Program-made: the position numbers and the translations under genes
Shown here: piece after piece, positions 18,874-28,018 of the stretch
Position numbering within the stretch: the stretch's first letter is position 1
Layout: each line of letters begins with the position of its first letter
The notes under the pieces: generated by a model
Seen by the model: only the letters and a program-made list of their open reading frames with translations
Databases searched by the model: none
What the model was told of the DNA's origin: nothing
From: Coriobacteriia bacterium
Lineage (GTDB): Bacteria; Actinomycetota; Coriobacteriia; Anaerosomatales; Anaerosomataceae
DNA: 47,518 nt
Assembly (NCBI GenBank): GCA_016938395.1
Contig: JAFGUS010000046.1
Span: 1-47,518 of the forward strand
Reading direction: 5' to 3'

Positions 18874-21800
18874 CTAGGATGCGTTGTGGCCGCCAGAGGG
18901 GCCCTGGACTGCCGAGAGTATAGCACCCAGTGCCCGCAGGGCAGTCGCTCCGGGCGGTTCTCCAGGCATCTCCACGAAATGAACAGAACGCGTCCGCGCC
19001 ACGTGAACCGCACCGGCGCCGGCGAGGACGCCTCGCTCGGAATCCGAGAGGTTCACGGGTGACACGGAGAGGCGGTGCCGCGAGAGGCTGACCGTGGTGA
19101 CACCAAGCTCCGCCGCGATGGTCTTGATGCGTGCGATCGTCAGCAGGTCGCGCGCCGGAGCGACCAGCGGGCCGTAGCGGCCCTCGATCTCGGCGATGAG
19201 CGACTCCACGCCCTCGGGCGTCGTGGCGGCGGCGATACGCCGATACAGCAGCACGCGCTCGTCGGTCTCGGGCACGTACTCCTCGGGGAGGAACGCCGCC
19301 ACCGGAAGATCGACGCGCACCTCGGGATGTGCGGGAAGCGGCTCGCCGCGCACCTCGGAGACCGCCTCACGCAGCATCTGTGCGTACAGGTCGAAGCCCA
19401 CCGCGCTCACGCTGCCGCTCTGCTCGGCGCCGAGGAGCGAGCCGGCGCCGCGGATCTCAAGGTCGCGCATCGCGACTTTGATGCCACTGCCGAGCTCGCT
19501 GTGCTCCTGGATCGCCGCGAGCCGCTCGTACGCCTGCTCGGTGAGCGACTGGCTCCTCGGGAAGAGGAAGTAAGCGTACGCGCGGACGTGTGACCGGCCC
19601 ACGCGGCCCTTGAGCTGGTAGAGCTGCGCCAGCCCGAGCCGGTGCGCGTCATCGATGATGAGCGTGTTGGTGTGCGGGTTGTCGATGCCGGACTCCACGA
19701 TCGTGGTGGCCACGAGCACGTCGATCTCACCTGCCGAGAACGCCTCCATGACCCGCTCGAGCTGGTGCTCGGACATCTGCCCGTGCCCCACGCCGATACG
19801 CGCCTCGGGAACCGCCGCCTGCACGCGCTCCACCACGCGCTCGATGCCGCGCACGCGGTTGGAGATGTAGTAGACCTGGCCTCCGCGCTGGATCTCGGTG
19901 CGGATGGCCGAGCTTACGACCTCCTCGTCGTACTCCCCGACGTGGACCTTCACCGGGAAGCGGTCGGCCGGAGGCGTGTCTATCACCGAGAAGTCGCGCA
20001 CGCCGGAGAGCGACATCTGCAGCGTCCGGGGGATCGGTGTGGCGGTAAGCGTGAGCACGTCCACCTGCTCGCGAAGATTCTTGAGATGCTCCTTGTGCTC
20101 GACGCCGAAGCGCTGCTCCTCGTCCACGACCACAAGACCGAGGTCCCTGGGGATGACGTCTTTGGAGAGCAGCCTGTGGGTGCCGATGAGCACGTCCACG
20201 GTCCCGGCGGCGAATCCCTCGAGCGACTCCTTCTGCTGAGCGGCGCTCCGGAATCGCGAGAGCACCTCGATGCGGACAGGATACGCCTCGAAGCGCTCGG
20301 AGAAGGTCGTGTAGTGCTGCTGCGCGAGGATGGTCGTCGGGCAGAGCACCATCACCTGCTTGCCGCTCTGGGTGGCCTTGAACGCTGCACGGATCGCCAC
20401 CTCCGTCTTGCCGTAGCCCACGTCACCGCACACGAGACGGTCCATCGGACGGTCGCTCTCCATGTCGGCCTTGACGTCCGCGATGGCGGCCAGCTGGTCG
20501 GATGTCTCCTCGAACGGGAACGCCTCTTCCATCTCGCGCTGCCACGGCGTGTCAGGCGCGTACACGAAGCCGCTCACCGCGGCCCGCCGTGCGTACAGGT
20601 CCACGAGGTCGAAGGCTAGTTTGCGGGCGGCCTTCCGTGCTTTGCCGGTGGCCTTGGACCAATCGGCGGTGTTGAGCCGGGTCACGCGCGGGGCCGAGCC
20701 CTCGGGCCCGACGTAGCGAGTCACCCGGTCGAGCTGCTCGACCGGCACGTAGAGCTTGTCGCCCTTGGCGTACTCGAGCAGCAGGAAGTCGCGCTCGCTG
20801 CCGAGCACCGTCTGCCTGACGATGTCGCGGAACAGCGCGATACCGTGGACCTCGTGCACGACGTAGTCGCCGGGACCGAACGCGAAGGTGAGTTTGGTGG
20901 GGTCGGCGGCCTGACGGCGGCGCTCGGCCGCACGCGGGAAGACGTCGTCTATCGAGACCACGGCGAGCCGCGCACCCGGGATCACGTAGCCCGACGGCAC
21001 ATCGGCGATCGCGATGGAGACAAGCCCCGTGGGAAGCGAACGGGTTGCGGTGTCCAGGTCCGCGACCGATGTACCCGCGTCCACGAGTGCGCCGGAGAGG
21101 CGCTCCTTGCCCTGCCGGTCGCGGACCGCGGTGACGACGCGGTAGCCGGTGTCGATGAGCGCCCGTAGTCCCGCGGCGAACGTCTCCTCGCGGCCGCTCA
21201 CCTGCGGTCGGCGGGCCTGGACCTCGCCGTCGGCGGCACCGCCCGCACGCAGGAGCGACAGGAACGTCAACCGCTGCCGACCGCCAAGATCGACCTCGGC
21301 GGGCTTCAGATACAGGCCCTCAAGGCTCGCCCCGGCGGCTTCGGCACGCGCCTCGGCGTCTCCACGCGCTCGTACGAGATCGTCGAAGAGCGCGCGGGGC
21401 TCAGCCACCACGATGAGCGCGCCCGGCGCCACATAGTCGAGCACCGAGTCGACCGACCTGTAGAAGTGCGGCAGGTATCGCTCGATGCCGTTGAACACCA
21501 CGCCCTGCTCGATGAGCTCCAGGTCGCGGGCGAGCTCATCGTCATCACGTGCCGACTGCCCGAGCGCGCGACGGGCGCTCTGCGCCGCGCGCGTCCCCGG
21601 GACCACCTCGCGGCAGGGGTAGACCTCTACGGGCCCCGAGTCACCGATGTGCTGCTGCGTGGAGGGCAGGTACCGCCGGAGCGTCTCGATCTCATCGCCG
21701 AAGAGCTCGGCACGGACCGGATAGGGCACGTCCGAACCGAACACATCGAGGATGCCTCCGCGCACGGCGAACTGACCCCGCTCCTCGGCGGTGTCCACGC

Positions 21801-22296
21801 GCTGGTAGCCCATGCGTGTCAGTTGCTCGGCCACGGCCGCGAGGTCGACCGTGGCGCCCGCGGCAAGCGGCACCGGTTCGTAGACGTGCGAGCCCTGCGG
21901 TGGCAGCGCGCGCAGGAGCGAGCGGCCGCTGGCCACGACGATGACCGGGCGACCCTTGTCGAGCGAGTAGAGCGCCCGCGCCCGGGCACCGACGGCCTCG
22001 AGGTCGGGCGCGGTACGGTCCCAGGGAGCGTCTGAGCGGTCGGGGAAGTACAGTACGCGCTCGTGCTCCACGTACGTGCCAAGCTGACGGGCGAAGCGAT
22101 CGGCGGCGTCAGCGCCCGGCAGCACGACGAGCACGGGACGCTCGCGCCCCGCGGCCACAGCCGCCGTGAGCACGGGCCTGATAAGCCCTGGTGCCGCGAG
22201 TGTCACATCATCGCCCTGCGCGAGCTTCTCGATGGCCTTGCCGAACGCGGGCTCCGAGGTGAGCGCCGGTGCGATGGTGTCGAAGAACGATGTCAC
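18874..22296 (-). CDS. mfd: Transcription-repair coupling factor Mfd
   Basis: 1140 residues, full length. Mfd removes RNA polymerase stalled at DNA lesions and recruits UvrA. In order: UvrB-like N-terminal modules (about 1-330), the CarD-like polymerase-interacting domain (about 470-560, FGPGDYVVHEVHGIALF), the RecG-like translocase with Walker A GDVGYGKTEVAIRAAF, the DEEQ box VVDEEQRFGVEHKEH and LTATPIPRTLQMSL, then the TRG region and C-terminal domain. The start at GTG 22296 was chosen for AGGAG 7 nt upstream; a 33-codon upstream extension has no family resemblance. First gene of the mfd-PPIase-mazG-eno series. Confidence 0.98.
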   Translation of the reverse strand: MTSFFDTIAPALTSEPAFGKAIEKLAQGDDVTLAAPGLIRPVLTAAVAAGRERPVLVVLPGADAADRFARQLGTYVEHERVLYFPDRSDAPWDRTAPDLEAVGARARALYSLDKGRPVIVVASGRSLLRALPPQGSHVYEPVPLAAGATVDLAAVAEQLTRMGYQRVDTAEERGQFAVRGGILDVFGSDVPYPVRAELFGDEIETLRRYLPSTQQHIGDSGPVEVYPCREVVPGTRAAQSARRALGQSARDDDELARDLELIEQGVVFNGIERYLPHFYRSVDSVLDYVAPGALIVVAEPRALFDDLVRARGDAEARAEAAGASLEGLYLKPAEVDLGGRQRLTFLSLLRAGGAADGEVQARRPQVSGREETFAAGLRALIDTGYRVVTAVRDRQGKERLSGALVDAGTSVADLDTATRSLPTGLVSIAIADVPSGYVIPGARLAVVSIDDVFPRAAERRRQAADPTKLTFAFGPGDYVVHEVHGIALFRDIVRQTVLGSERDFLLLEYAKGDKLYVPVEQLDRVTRYVGPEGSAPRVTRLNTADWSKATGKARKAARKLAFDLVDLYARRAAVSGFVYAPDTPWQREMEEAFPFEETSDQLAAIADVKADMESDRPMDRLVCGDVGYGKTEVAIRAAFKATQSGKQVMVLCPTTILAQQHYTTFSERFEAYPVRIEVLSRFRSAAQQKESLEGFAAGTVDVLIGTHRLLSKDVIPRDLGLVVVDEEQRFGVEHKEHLKNLREQVDVLTLTATPIPRTLQMSLSGVRDFSVIDTPPADRFPVKVHVGEYDEEVVSSAIRTEIQRGGQVYYISNRVRGIERVVERVQAAVPEARIGVGHGQMSEHQLERVMEAFSAGEIDVLVATTIVESGIDNPHTNTLIIDDAHRLGLAQLYQLKGRVGRSHVRAYAYFLFPRSQSLTEQAYERLAAIQEHSELGSGIKVAMRDLEIRGAGSLLGAEQSGSVSAVGFDLYAQMLREAVSEVRGEPLPAHPEVRVDLPVAAFLPEEYVPETDERVLLYRRIAAATTPEGVESLIAEIEGRYGPLVAPARDLLTIARIKTIAAELGVTTVSLSRHRLSVSPVNLSDSERGVLAGAGAVHVARTRSVHFVEMPGEPPGATALRALGAILSAVQGPSGGHNAS

Positions 22297-22365
22297 GTGA
22301 GGGCTCCTGGCTCCAGACAGCACGAAGGGCTCGCGTCCGGGCGACCGGGGCGAGCAGCGGGTGCG

Positions 22366-22395
22366 AGTGTAGGCCCCTGCGGCGGGCGCGGTCAA
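22366..22395 (-). promoter_or_regulatory. Promoter candidate for the mfd operon
   Basis: On the minus strand TTGACC (22390-22395) and TACACT (22366-22371) are separated by 18 nt, a good match to the vegetative sigma consensus. It leaves a 5' leader of about 60-70 nt before the mfd GTG and lies in the divergent mfd/nth gap. Confidence 0.6.
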
Positions 22396-22465
22396 ACGAC
22401 CCGGCGCCCCGTACGGCAGCTCTCGGGTACGATACGAGACAACACCCGACCTGCACGGAGGCTAC

Positions 22466-23122
22466 ATGACCACTCCCCAGCGCGCTGCCGAGATCGACTC
22501 CCGGCTCAAGGAGCTCTACCCCGTCGCGGCGATCGCGCTTCGTTACGGGACCGACTTCCAGCTGCTCGTTGCGGTGATCCTCTCGGCCCAGACGACCGAC
22601 ATCGGCGTGAACAAGGTGACACCGGTGCTCTTCGAGCGCTTCCCCACCCCGGAGGCGCTGGCAGGAGCCGACCCCGCCGAGATCGAGGCGATCGTGCACC
22701 CCACCGGGTTCTTCCGGAACAAGACGAAGAACATCATGGGCGCGGCCCAGCGCATCGTGGCCGAGTACGGCGGTCGCGTCCCTGACACGATGGAAGACCT
22801 GCTCAGGCTACCCGGGGTGGCCCGCAAGACGGCGAACATCGTGCTCTACAACGCCTTCGGCAAAGCCGAGGGGGTCGCGGTGGACACGCACGTCTTCCGG
22901 CTCGCCCATCGGCTCGGTTTCTCGGCCGAGAAGGACACGAACAAGGTCGAACGCGACCTCATGGCGCTCTTCCCGCCCGAGGAGTGGGGCGCTCTCACAT
23001 ACCGGCTGATCGAGCACGGCCGCGCGATCTGCGACGCCAAGCGACCGATCTGCGGACAGTGCATGCTCTCGGATCTGTGCCCGAGCGCCTTCCAGGAGAA
23101 GGGCTGGCGCGAGCGAGCCTGA
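22466..23122 (+). CDS. nth: Endonuclease III (DNA glycosylase/AP lyase)
   Basis: 218 residues; removes oxidised pyrimidines and cuts abasic sites. It shows LSAQTTD near the N-terminus, the helix-hairpin-helix LPGVARKTANIVL containing the catalytic Lys, VDTHVFRLAHRLG with the catalytic Asp, and a C-terminal [4Fe-4S] cluster motif C-x6-C-x2-C-x5-C in ICDAKRPICGQCMLSDLC. Divergent from mfd, giving two DNA repair genes from one intergenic region; a CGGAGG ribosome site precedes the ATG. Confidence 0.97.
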   Translation: MTTPQRAAEIDSRLKELYPVAAIALRYGTDFQLLVAVILSAQTTDIGVNKVTPVLFERFPTPEALAGADPAEIEAIVHPTGFFRNKTKNIMGAAQRIVAEYGGRVPDTMEDLLRLPGVARKTANIVLYNAFGKAEGVAVDTHVFRLAHRLGFSAEKDTNKVERDLMALFPPEEWGALTYRLIEHGRAICDAKRPICGQCMLSDLCPSAFQEKGWRERA

Positions 23123-23130
23123 CAGGCGGC

Positions 23131-23886
23131 TTACGTGAGCACCAACGCGAGTGCCGCCGCGAGAAAGACCGCAGGCAGCATGTTGCCCACCGGCAGCCGC
23201 TTGATCTGGGCGAGATCGAGCCCGATCGCCAGGATGAGCGCCCCGCCCACCGCTTCGATCGACGCGATCACCGCTGGCGTGATGAGCGGCTCCACACCGT
23301 GCGCGGCCAGCGCGATGCCGCCCTGCAGCAACAGGATCGGGATGGCTGACAGACCGACGCCCGCGCCGAGCGTGGTGGCGAGCGCGATGGCCGCGATGCC
23401 ATCGAGCAGCGCCTTCAGGAAGAGCAGCGACGGGTCGCCAAGTCCATCTTGAAGCGAGCCGAGAACGGTCATCGCACCCACACAGAAGAGCAGGCTCGCG
23501 GTGACGAACCCCTCCACCAGCGTGTGCCCCTTCTCGCCGGGCTGGTCCGCTCGCCCGGGCGCAAGCATCGGCGCGCGATAGGCCTTGTCCTGAAGCCAGT
23601 GCCCGAACCGCTCGAGGTGGTGTTCGATGCGCATCGCCTCGCCGATGAGCGATCCCACCACCAGCGCGCCGACGAGCACGAGTGCCGAGTAGTCGCCAAG
23701 CGAGGTCTCAGCAAGGTCGCCCATCCCGCCGAGCGCCATCATGGCGCCGATCACGATGACGGCAAGGCCGATGGCCGAGAAGGCGATCGAGCGGAACCGC
23801 TCGCCGATGAGCTTGCCGAACAGCAGGCCGATGGCGGTGCCCACGAGCACCGACAGGATATTCACGATCACGCCGATACCCGGCAT
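23131..23886 (-). CDS. DUF554 family membrane protein
   Basis: 251 residues with about seven hydrophobic segments (GIGVIVNILSVLVGTAIGLL, AFSAIGLAVIVIGAMMALGG, SALVLVGALVVGSLIGEAMR, VTASLLFCVGAMTVLGSLQD, and three more to the C-terminus). The GSLxDG and KALLDGIAAIA motifs mark the DUF554 (YqgA/YdfK) family, whose transport substrate is unknown. The ATG has GAGGAG 4-5 nt upstream and starts 1 nt after the stop of the NYN-domain gene, so the two are co-translated. Confidence 0.92.
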   Translation of the reverse strand: MPGIGVIVNILSVLVGTAIGLLFGKLIGERFRSIAFSAIGLAVIVIGAMMALGGMGDLAETSLGDYSALVLVGALVVGSLIGEAMRIEHHLERFGHWLQDKAYRAPMLAPGRADQPGEKGHTLVEGFVTASLLFCVGAMTVLGSLQDGLGDPSLLFLKALLDGIAAIALATTLGAGVGLSAIPILLLQGGIALAAHGVEPLITPAVIASIEAVGGALILAIGLDLAQIKRLPVGNMLPAVFLAAALALVLT

Positions 23887-23887
23887 A

Positions 23888-24358
23888 TCACTCCTCGTCT
23901 CCGAGCCAGAGCTCCTTGAGCTCGGCGGTGATGCTGTGGGCGCCAGGCGGCAGTCCGGCAGCCGACGCCCGGTAACGGCGGCCCGTCACCTTGCGCATCG
24001 TGCTCCCCTCATAGCACACCGCCGAGGGCAGTGTCGTGGCGCCCCGGGCGCGCGCCCTCCTGGCAAGTCCGCCATCGTCGGTCACGACCACCGTATCGCC
24101 GGCGGTCACGAGCCGGACGATCAGATCGTCCGCCGTTTCGGGACGGTGCGCATACCGTACACGTATCTGGCCCTGACCGGCATCAGCAGGGCCGCCCGCC
24201 ACACCGTCGAACACCACCGTGATCTTACCGCGACCGAGCAGATCGGCCCCGCGTGCGGCAAGGCGTGCGACGAGCGCATCGCGCTGCGCGTCGAGCGCGC
24301 ACGAGCGCGTCGCCGGGTCGCTGCGGGTCACGTTATAGCCGTCGATGAGGTACTGCAT
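23888..24358 (-). CDS. YacP-like NYN-domain nuclease (Rae1 type)
   Basis: 156 residues. The start YLIDGYNVTRS carries the first acidic residue of a NYN/PIN-like nuclease; later VVFDGVAGG, ETADDLIVRLV and VVTDDGGLARRARARGA supply the other metal-binding Asp residues. The Bacillus homologue Rae1 is a ribosome-associated mRNA endonuclease; that role here is by family analogy. Divergent from the selenocysteine peroxiredoxin gene and followed immediately by DUF554. Confidence 0.88.
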   Translation of the reverse strand: MQYLIDGYNVTRSDPATRSCALDAQRDALVARLAARGADLLGRGKITVVFDGVAGGPADAGQGQIRVRYAHRPETADDLIVRLVTAGDTVVVTDDGGLARRARARGATTLPSAVCYEGSTMRKVTGRRYRASAAGLPPGAHSITAELKELWLGDEE

Positions 24359-24482
24359 GCGGCAATGCTACACCTACCGTACGGCGGACATCCCGAGCGG
24401 GGCTCCCGCGCGGCCGACCCGGAGCGCGCTGGCCCGCCTGTGGTATGTACCTGGAAGATGACCGCACCACCAAGGAGGCGCT

Positions 24483-24947
24483 ATGAGCGACCCGATCGTC
24501 CTCGAAGCCGGAGCGCCCGCGCCCGGGATCGACGCAGTCGCGACCGGCAACGGCCCCTTCAGACTCACCGATCACCGCGGGAAATGGGTGGTCGTGTATT
24601 TCTACCCGCGTGCGAACACCCCCGGTTGAACCCACGAAGCCAAGGACTTCCAGGCGCACCGCGCCGAACTGGAGTCCTTGAACGCCCTGGTCGTGGGCGT
24701 CTCGGCTGACAAGCCCGAGGTACAGCAGCGGTTCATCGACAAGTTCGGGCTCACATTCCCGATGATCTCCGACACCGACAAGTCGGTCATCGACGCCTAC
24801 GGCGCCCGTGAGGTGCTCGGTGTGTCCGCAAAGCGGCGCACGTTCCTCATCGACCCCGGGGGCACCGTCGCTCGCGCGTGGCACAAGGTGAAGGTGGAAG
24901 GACACGCCGACGAGGTGGTGGCGACGATCAGAGAGCTGGCCGGGTAG
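24483..24947 (+). CDS. bcp: Selenocysteine-containing thioredoxin-dependent peroxiredoxin (Bcp/PrxQ type)
   Basis: 154 residues when TGA 24627-24629 is read as selenocysteine. From ATG 24483 (AAGGAGG just upstream) the frame reads VVVYFYPRANTPG, then TGA, then THEAKDFQ, continuing without further stops to TAG 24947. The TGA stands exactly at the peroxidatic residue of the FYPxxxTPGC motif. The usual resolving Cys five residues later (CTxEAC) is Lys here, so this is a 1-Sec enzyme needing an outside thiol. Reduces H2O2 and organic peroxides in the cytoplasm. Ordinary gene calling would split it and keep only the part after the TGA. Convergent with the threonine aldolase gene. Confidence 0.95.
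24642..24679 (+). promoter_or_regulatory. Candidate bacterial SECIS hairpin in the peroxiredoxin mRNA
   Basis: A long, nearly perfect hairpin begins 12 nt after the TGA: AAGGAC pairs with GTCCTT, then TCCAG with CTGGA (one bulged T), then GGCGC with GCGCC around an ACC loop (24658-24660), with a small GAA asymmetry. The apical loop is 29-31 nt after the TGA, within the range used by bacterial SelB. It lies inside coding sequence, as bacterial SECIS elements do. Confidence 0.65.
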
Positions 24948-24953
24948 CGCGAC

Positions 24954-25997
24954 TCACGAGCGAGCAAGGCCCTCGCATGCACGCGCGATACCTGCGGCGA
25001 ACCGTGCGACGTCTGCGGCGGTCGTGTCCCAGCTCGTCACCCAGCGCACCTCGTTCCCCCGTTCGTCCCAGACGTAGAAGTCGTATTCCTCCGCGAGCGG
25101 AGCGATGACCTCCTGCGGCAACACGGCGAAGACCTCGTTGGCCTCGACGGCCTGCGTGATCCGCACGCCGGGTATGTCCGCGACCCGGTCCGCAAGCAAC
25201 GTCGCCATCTCGTTCGCGTTCTCCGCGTTGCGCCGCCACAGACCGTCTTCGAGGAGCGCCACGTACTGGGCCGAGATGTAGCGCATCTTGGATGCGAGCT
25301 GCGCGCTCTGCTTGCGCACGTACTTGAACCCGTCGGCAAGACCGGGGTCGAGGAACACCACCGACTCGGCCAGCATGGCACCGTTCTTGGTGGCCCCGAA
25401 CGACACGATGTCCGCTCCCGCAGCCGCCTCGCCGAGAGTGCAGCCGAGCGCAGCGGCCGCGTTGCTGAGTCGCGCACCATCGACGTGCACCTTCAGGCCG
25501 TGCTCGCGCGCGGTAGCGACGATGGCCGCAAGCTCGGCAGGCCGGTAGATCGTGCCGTACTCGGTCGACTGTGTGACAGAGACGACCGACGGCTGACTCG
25601 CGTGCTCGAATCCCACGTTCGTGATCGCACCGGCGATCAGCTCGGGCGTGAGCTTCCCGTCCGGTGTGGGTACCGCCAGCAGCTTGCCACCGGTGAAACG
25701 CTCAGGCGCACCACACTCATCGGTGTTGATGTGCGCGCTCGCCGGGCAGATCACCGCGTTGTGCCGCCGCATGACGGCCTGGAGCGCGGTGCAGTTGGCG
25801 CCGGTGCCGTTGAACACGAAGAAGACCTCAGCGTCGGGCCCGAACTCACGCCTGATCAGCCCGCGCGCCCGCTCGGTCCATTCGTCTGCTCCGTAAGCGT
25901 GGACATGACCCGCGTTCGCCTCGCCCATCGCCCTCAGTACCGCAGGATGTGCTCCTGATGCGTTGTCACTCGCGAATCCGTGCCCGCTCGCTGTCAC
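24954..25997 (-). CDS. ltaE: Low-specificity L-threonine aldolase (PLP-dependent)
   Basis: 347 residues of the beta-eliminating lyase/threonine aldolase family; cleaves threonine or allo-threonine to glycine and acetaldehyde. N-terminal FASDNASGAHPAVLRAMGEAN is typical, VFNGTGANCTAL binds the cofactor phosphate, LKVHVDGARLSNAAAALG holds the PLP-ring Asp, and SFGATKNGAM contains the Schiff-base Lys. The GTG start (AGGAG 8 nt upstream) overlaps the stop of the OB-fold gene, so it is the third gene of a trkH-led transcript, an unusual partner for an aldolase. Confidence 0.93.
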   Translation of the reverse strand: MTASGHGFASDNASGAHPAVLRAMGEANAGHVHAYGADEWTERARGLIRREFGPDAEVFFVFNGTGANCTALQAVMRRHNAVICPASAHINTDECGAPERFTGGKLLAVPTPDGKLTPELIAGAITNVGFEHASQPSVVSVTQSTEYGTIYRPAELAAIVATAREHGLKVHVDGARLSNAAAALGCTLGEAAAGADIVSFGATKNGAMLAESVVFLDPGLADGFKYVRKQSAQLASKMRYISAQYVALLEDGLWRRNAENANEMATLLADRVADIPGVRITQAVEANEVFAVLPQEVIAPLAEEYDFYVWDERGNEVRWVTSWDTTAADVARFAAGIARACEGLARS

Positions 25998-26497
25998 GAA
26001 GGCCGCTCCTCACGTCGTCGCGCTTGCTGGATGCTCACATGTGCCGCAGCGACCCCCACGATCCCCGGTATGAGCTTCCAGTACTGGATCGGATGGTCAC
26101 GCGGCTGGCCTTGATCGACGACCACGAGCGCGGTCGCGTGTACATCGAGGTCCCCGCCGTGCGTGTCGCACGCCTCGTTCAGGTTTCCGGTGACACGCAC
26201 GATATCTCCGTCATGCGACCACCTGCCGAACGACGTCAGGTCTTCGGCCATCTCGGCGGGTACCCACACACCGATTGCCACGCCGCCGGAGAGCACGTTT
26301 ATCCATACATGACCCTCTCCACCGGAGAGCGCTTCGCTCACGACCTCGCCCTCGAAGGTCACTTCCGCGCCCTCCAGCCCGCTACCGGCCGTGACGAGGT
26401 CTGCGCCGGTCAGCCCGGATGGAGTCACCGCGAATGCACGCGCGGGAAGGGCACACACGACCGCGAGCGCGAACACGATTCTGGCGAGTGCCCTCAT
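25994..26497 (-). CDS. Exported OB-fold-like protein with C-terminal membrane helix
   Basis: 167 residues. A signal peptide (1-24, ALARIVFALAVVCALPARAF) is followed by a beta-rich domain (about 30-135: GAEVTFEGEVVSEAL, HVWINVLSGGVAIGVWVP, GDIVRVTGNLNEAC) with the strand pattern of an OB-fold nucleic-acid-binding-like module as found in exported tRNA_anti-like proteins. A hydrophobic helix (about 139-157) and a basic tail end the protein. The ATG at 26497 overlaps the trkH stop (ATGA); upstream in-frame codons lie within trkH and were discarded. Precise function unknown. Confidence 0.75.
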   Translation of the reverse strand: MRALARIVFALAVVCALPARAFAVTPSGLTGADLVTAGSGLEGAEVTFEGEVVSEALSGGEGHVWINVLSGGVAIGVWVPAEMAEDLTSFGRWSHDGDIVRVTGNLNEACDTHGGDLDVHATALVVVDQGQPRDHPIQYWKLIPGIVGVAAAHVSIQQARRREERPS

Positions 26498-28011
26498 GCG
26501 CGTGCCCGCCTGTCGGTGATAGACGCGATGATGCTCGCGATGATCGCGAACAGTGCCAGGAACTCGAGACGCCCAGCCCACATCTGGATCATGTACACGA
26601 TCTTCAGACCGGCCGGCATGGCTGGATTGGTGATGCCGGTCGACAGGCCCACGTTTGCCGCAGCGGAGATCGACTCGAAGAGCGCCTCGGCGGGCGGGTA
26701 CCCGTACATCATGCCGATGACACCGCCGGTGATATACGTGATGACGTACAACAGGAAGATGAGCAGCACGTTCGAGAACAGCTCAGCGTTGAGAGAGACA
26801 TCGGAGAAGTGGTGATAGGTCTGCGTGACCACCGCGCTCTGCGGCGCGATGCCGGAGCGTATGCGCCACAGAAGCCCCTTGGCGGCCACGCCGATGCGAA
26901 GCGTCTTGATGCCGCCGGCAGTGGACGAGGCCATGCCGCCGAACGCCATCGCCATCAGGATGACGACGAATCCGAGCCCCCCGAAACCGCCGGTCCACTG
27001 TGAGGGGTAGAGGGTCTGCTGGCCGGTGCCGCTGGTCGCTGACAGCAGGTGGTAGATGCCCTTGCGGATGATCTCGTCCGATCCCGAGTAGAGCGTGGTC
27101 CCCGCGAGACCGAGACCCATGAGCGCGCTCAGTATGAGCGTGTTCACGGTGATCGTGCGTGCCTCGATGTTCTTGACCAGCTCAACCCGTTCGCCGCGCC
27201 AGATGTGTGCGTGGAGGTTGAAGTTCATGGTCCCCGCGATCATGAGGATGACTGTGACGCCCTCGTACCATGCACTGTGGTAGTAGAGCGAGTTCTGGGA
27301 CTGAGGCCCAAAACCACCGGTGTCCCAGCAGGCCGCCGTGTTACAGAACGCGTGCAGCACACTCCGGCCAAAGCCCATGCCGAGCGAGAGGTTGATGACG
27401 GTGAGGGAGGCGATCCCGAGTCCGACGTAGACCGCGGTCACGAGCCAGATGAATCGAGCGGTGTGCAGGACGTTGGGCATGATGCGCTCATCGCGCCCCT
27501 CGGCGAGATAGAGCGACATCGCGCCACCGCCGCGCATGCCGATCGCCACGGAGAGCGCTGCGACGATGATCCCCTGACCGCCTATGAGGTGTGTGAAGTG
27601 GCGCCACACGTTATGCGCATTCGCGATGTGGTCCAGATCCTGAACGAGCACCAACCCGCTCGTGGTGAGGCCCGACATGGCCTCGAAACAGGCGTCGAGG
27701 TAGCTGCCGAAGTGTCCCGAGAACGCAAGGGGGACCGCCGCGGCCAGTGACGCCGCGAGCCATGCGAGTGCGGTGACCAGGAGCGCATCGCGCCGGTTGA
27801 TCGCGGCGCCCTGTGGCGCCATCCGTACGAGGAGCGCACCCGCAAGCGCCGTGACCCCCGCACCGAGAATGTAGTCGAGTGCCGGATCCCACTCCCGGGA
27901 GATCAACGCCACCACGAGCGGAACGATCATCGCTGCGGCCAACGCGAGGACGAGCATCCCCGTGTAGTGGAGGATGGCCCTGACGTTATGCCTCTCAGGT
28001 GTCACCCACAT
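26494..28011 (-). CDS. trkH: TrkH/KtrB-family potassium transporter, membrane subunit
   Basis: 505 residues with 10 or more transmembrane segments arranged as four pore repeats. Pore-loop (filter) sequences are visible at MSGLTTSGLVL, AACWDTGGFGP, LSATSGTGQQ and AANVGLSTGIT, each with the conserved filter Gly. The Trk/Ktr K+ uptake channel normally works with a cytoplasmic TrkA/KtrA RCK protein; none is in this window. It ends in an overlap with the OB-fold gene and is preceded 7 nt upstream by a tiny membrane-protein gene. Confidence 0.95.
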   Translation of the reverse strand: MWVTPERHNVRAILHYTGMLVLALAAAMIVPLVVALISREWDPALDYILGAGVTALAGALLVRMAPQGAAINRRDALLVTALAWLAASLAAAVPLAFSGHFGSYLDACFEAMSGLTTSGLVLVQDLDHIANAHNVWRHFTHLIGGQGIIVAALSVAIGMRGGGAMSLYLAEGRDERIMPNVLHTARFIWLVTAVYVGLGIASLTVINLSLGMGFGRSVLHAFCNTAACWDTGGFGPQSQNSLYYHSAWYEGVTVILMIAGTMNFNLHAHIWRGERVELVKNIEARTITVNTLILSALMGLGLAGTTLYSGSDEIIRKGIYHLLSATSGTGQQTLYPSQWTGGFGGLGFVVILMAMAFGGMASSTAGGIKTLRIGVAAKGLLWRIRSGIAPQSAVVTQTYHHFSDVSLNAELFSNVLLIFLLYVITYITGGVIGMMYGYPPAEALFESISAAANVGLSTGITNPAMPAGLKIVYMIQMWAGRLEFLALFAIIASIIASITDRRARA

Positions 28012-28018
28012 GAGCTGA

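Noticed and set aside
19642..20619. A 325-residue plus-strand frame inside mfd
   Set aside because: Mfd motifs occupy the opposite strand throughout; the plus frame resembles no family.
24590..24680. Peroxiredoxin as a pseudogene interrupted by a stop
   Set aside because: The TGA is exactly at the catalytic Cys position, the frame is intact on both sides, a SECIS-like hairpin follows, and SelD in the same window also uses TGA.
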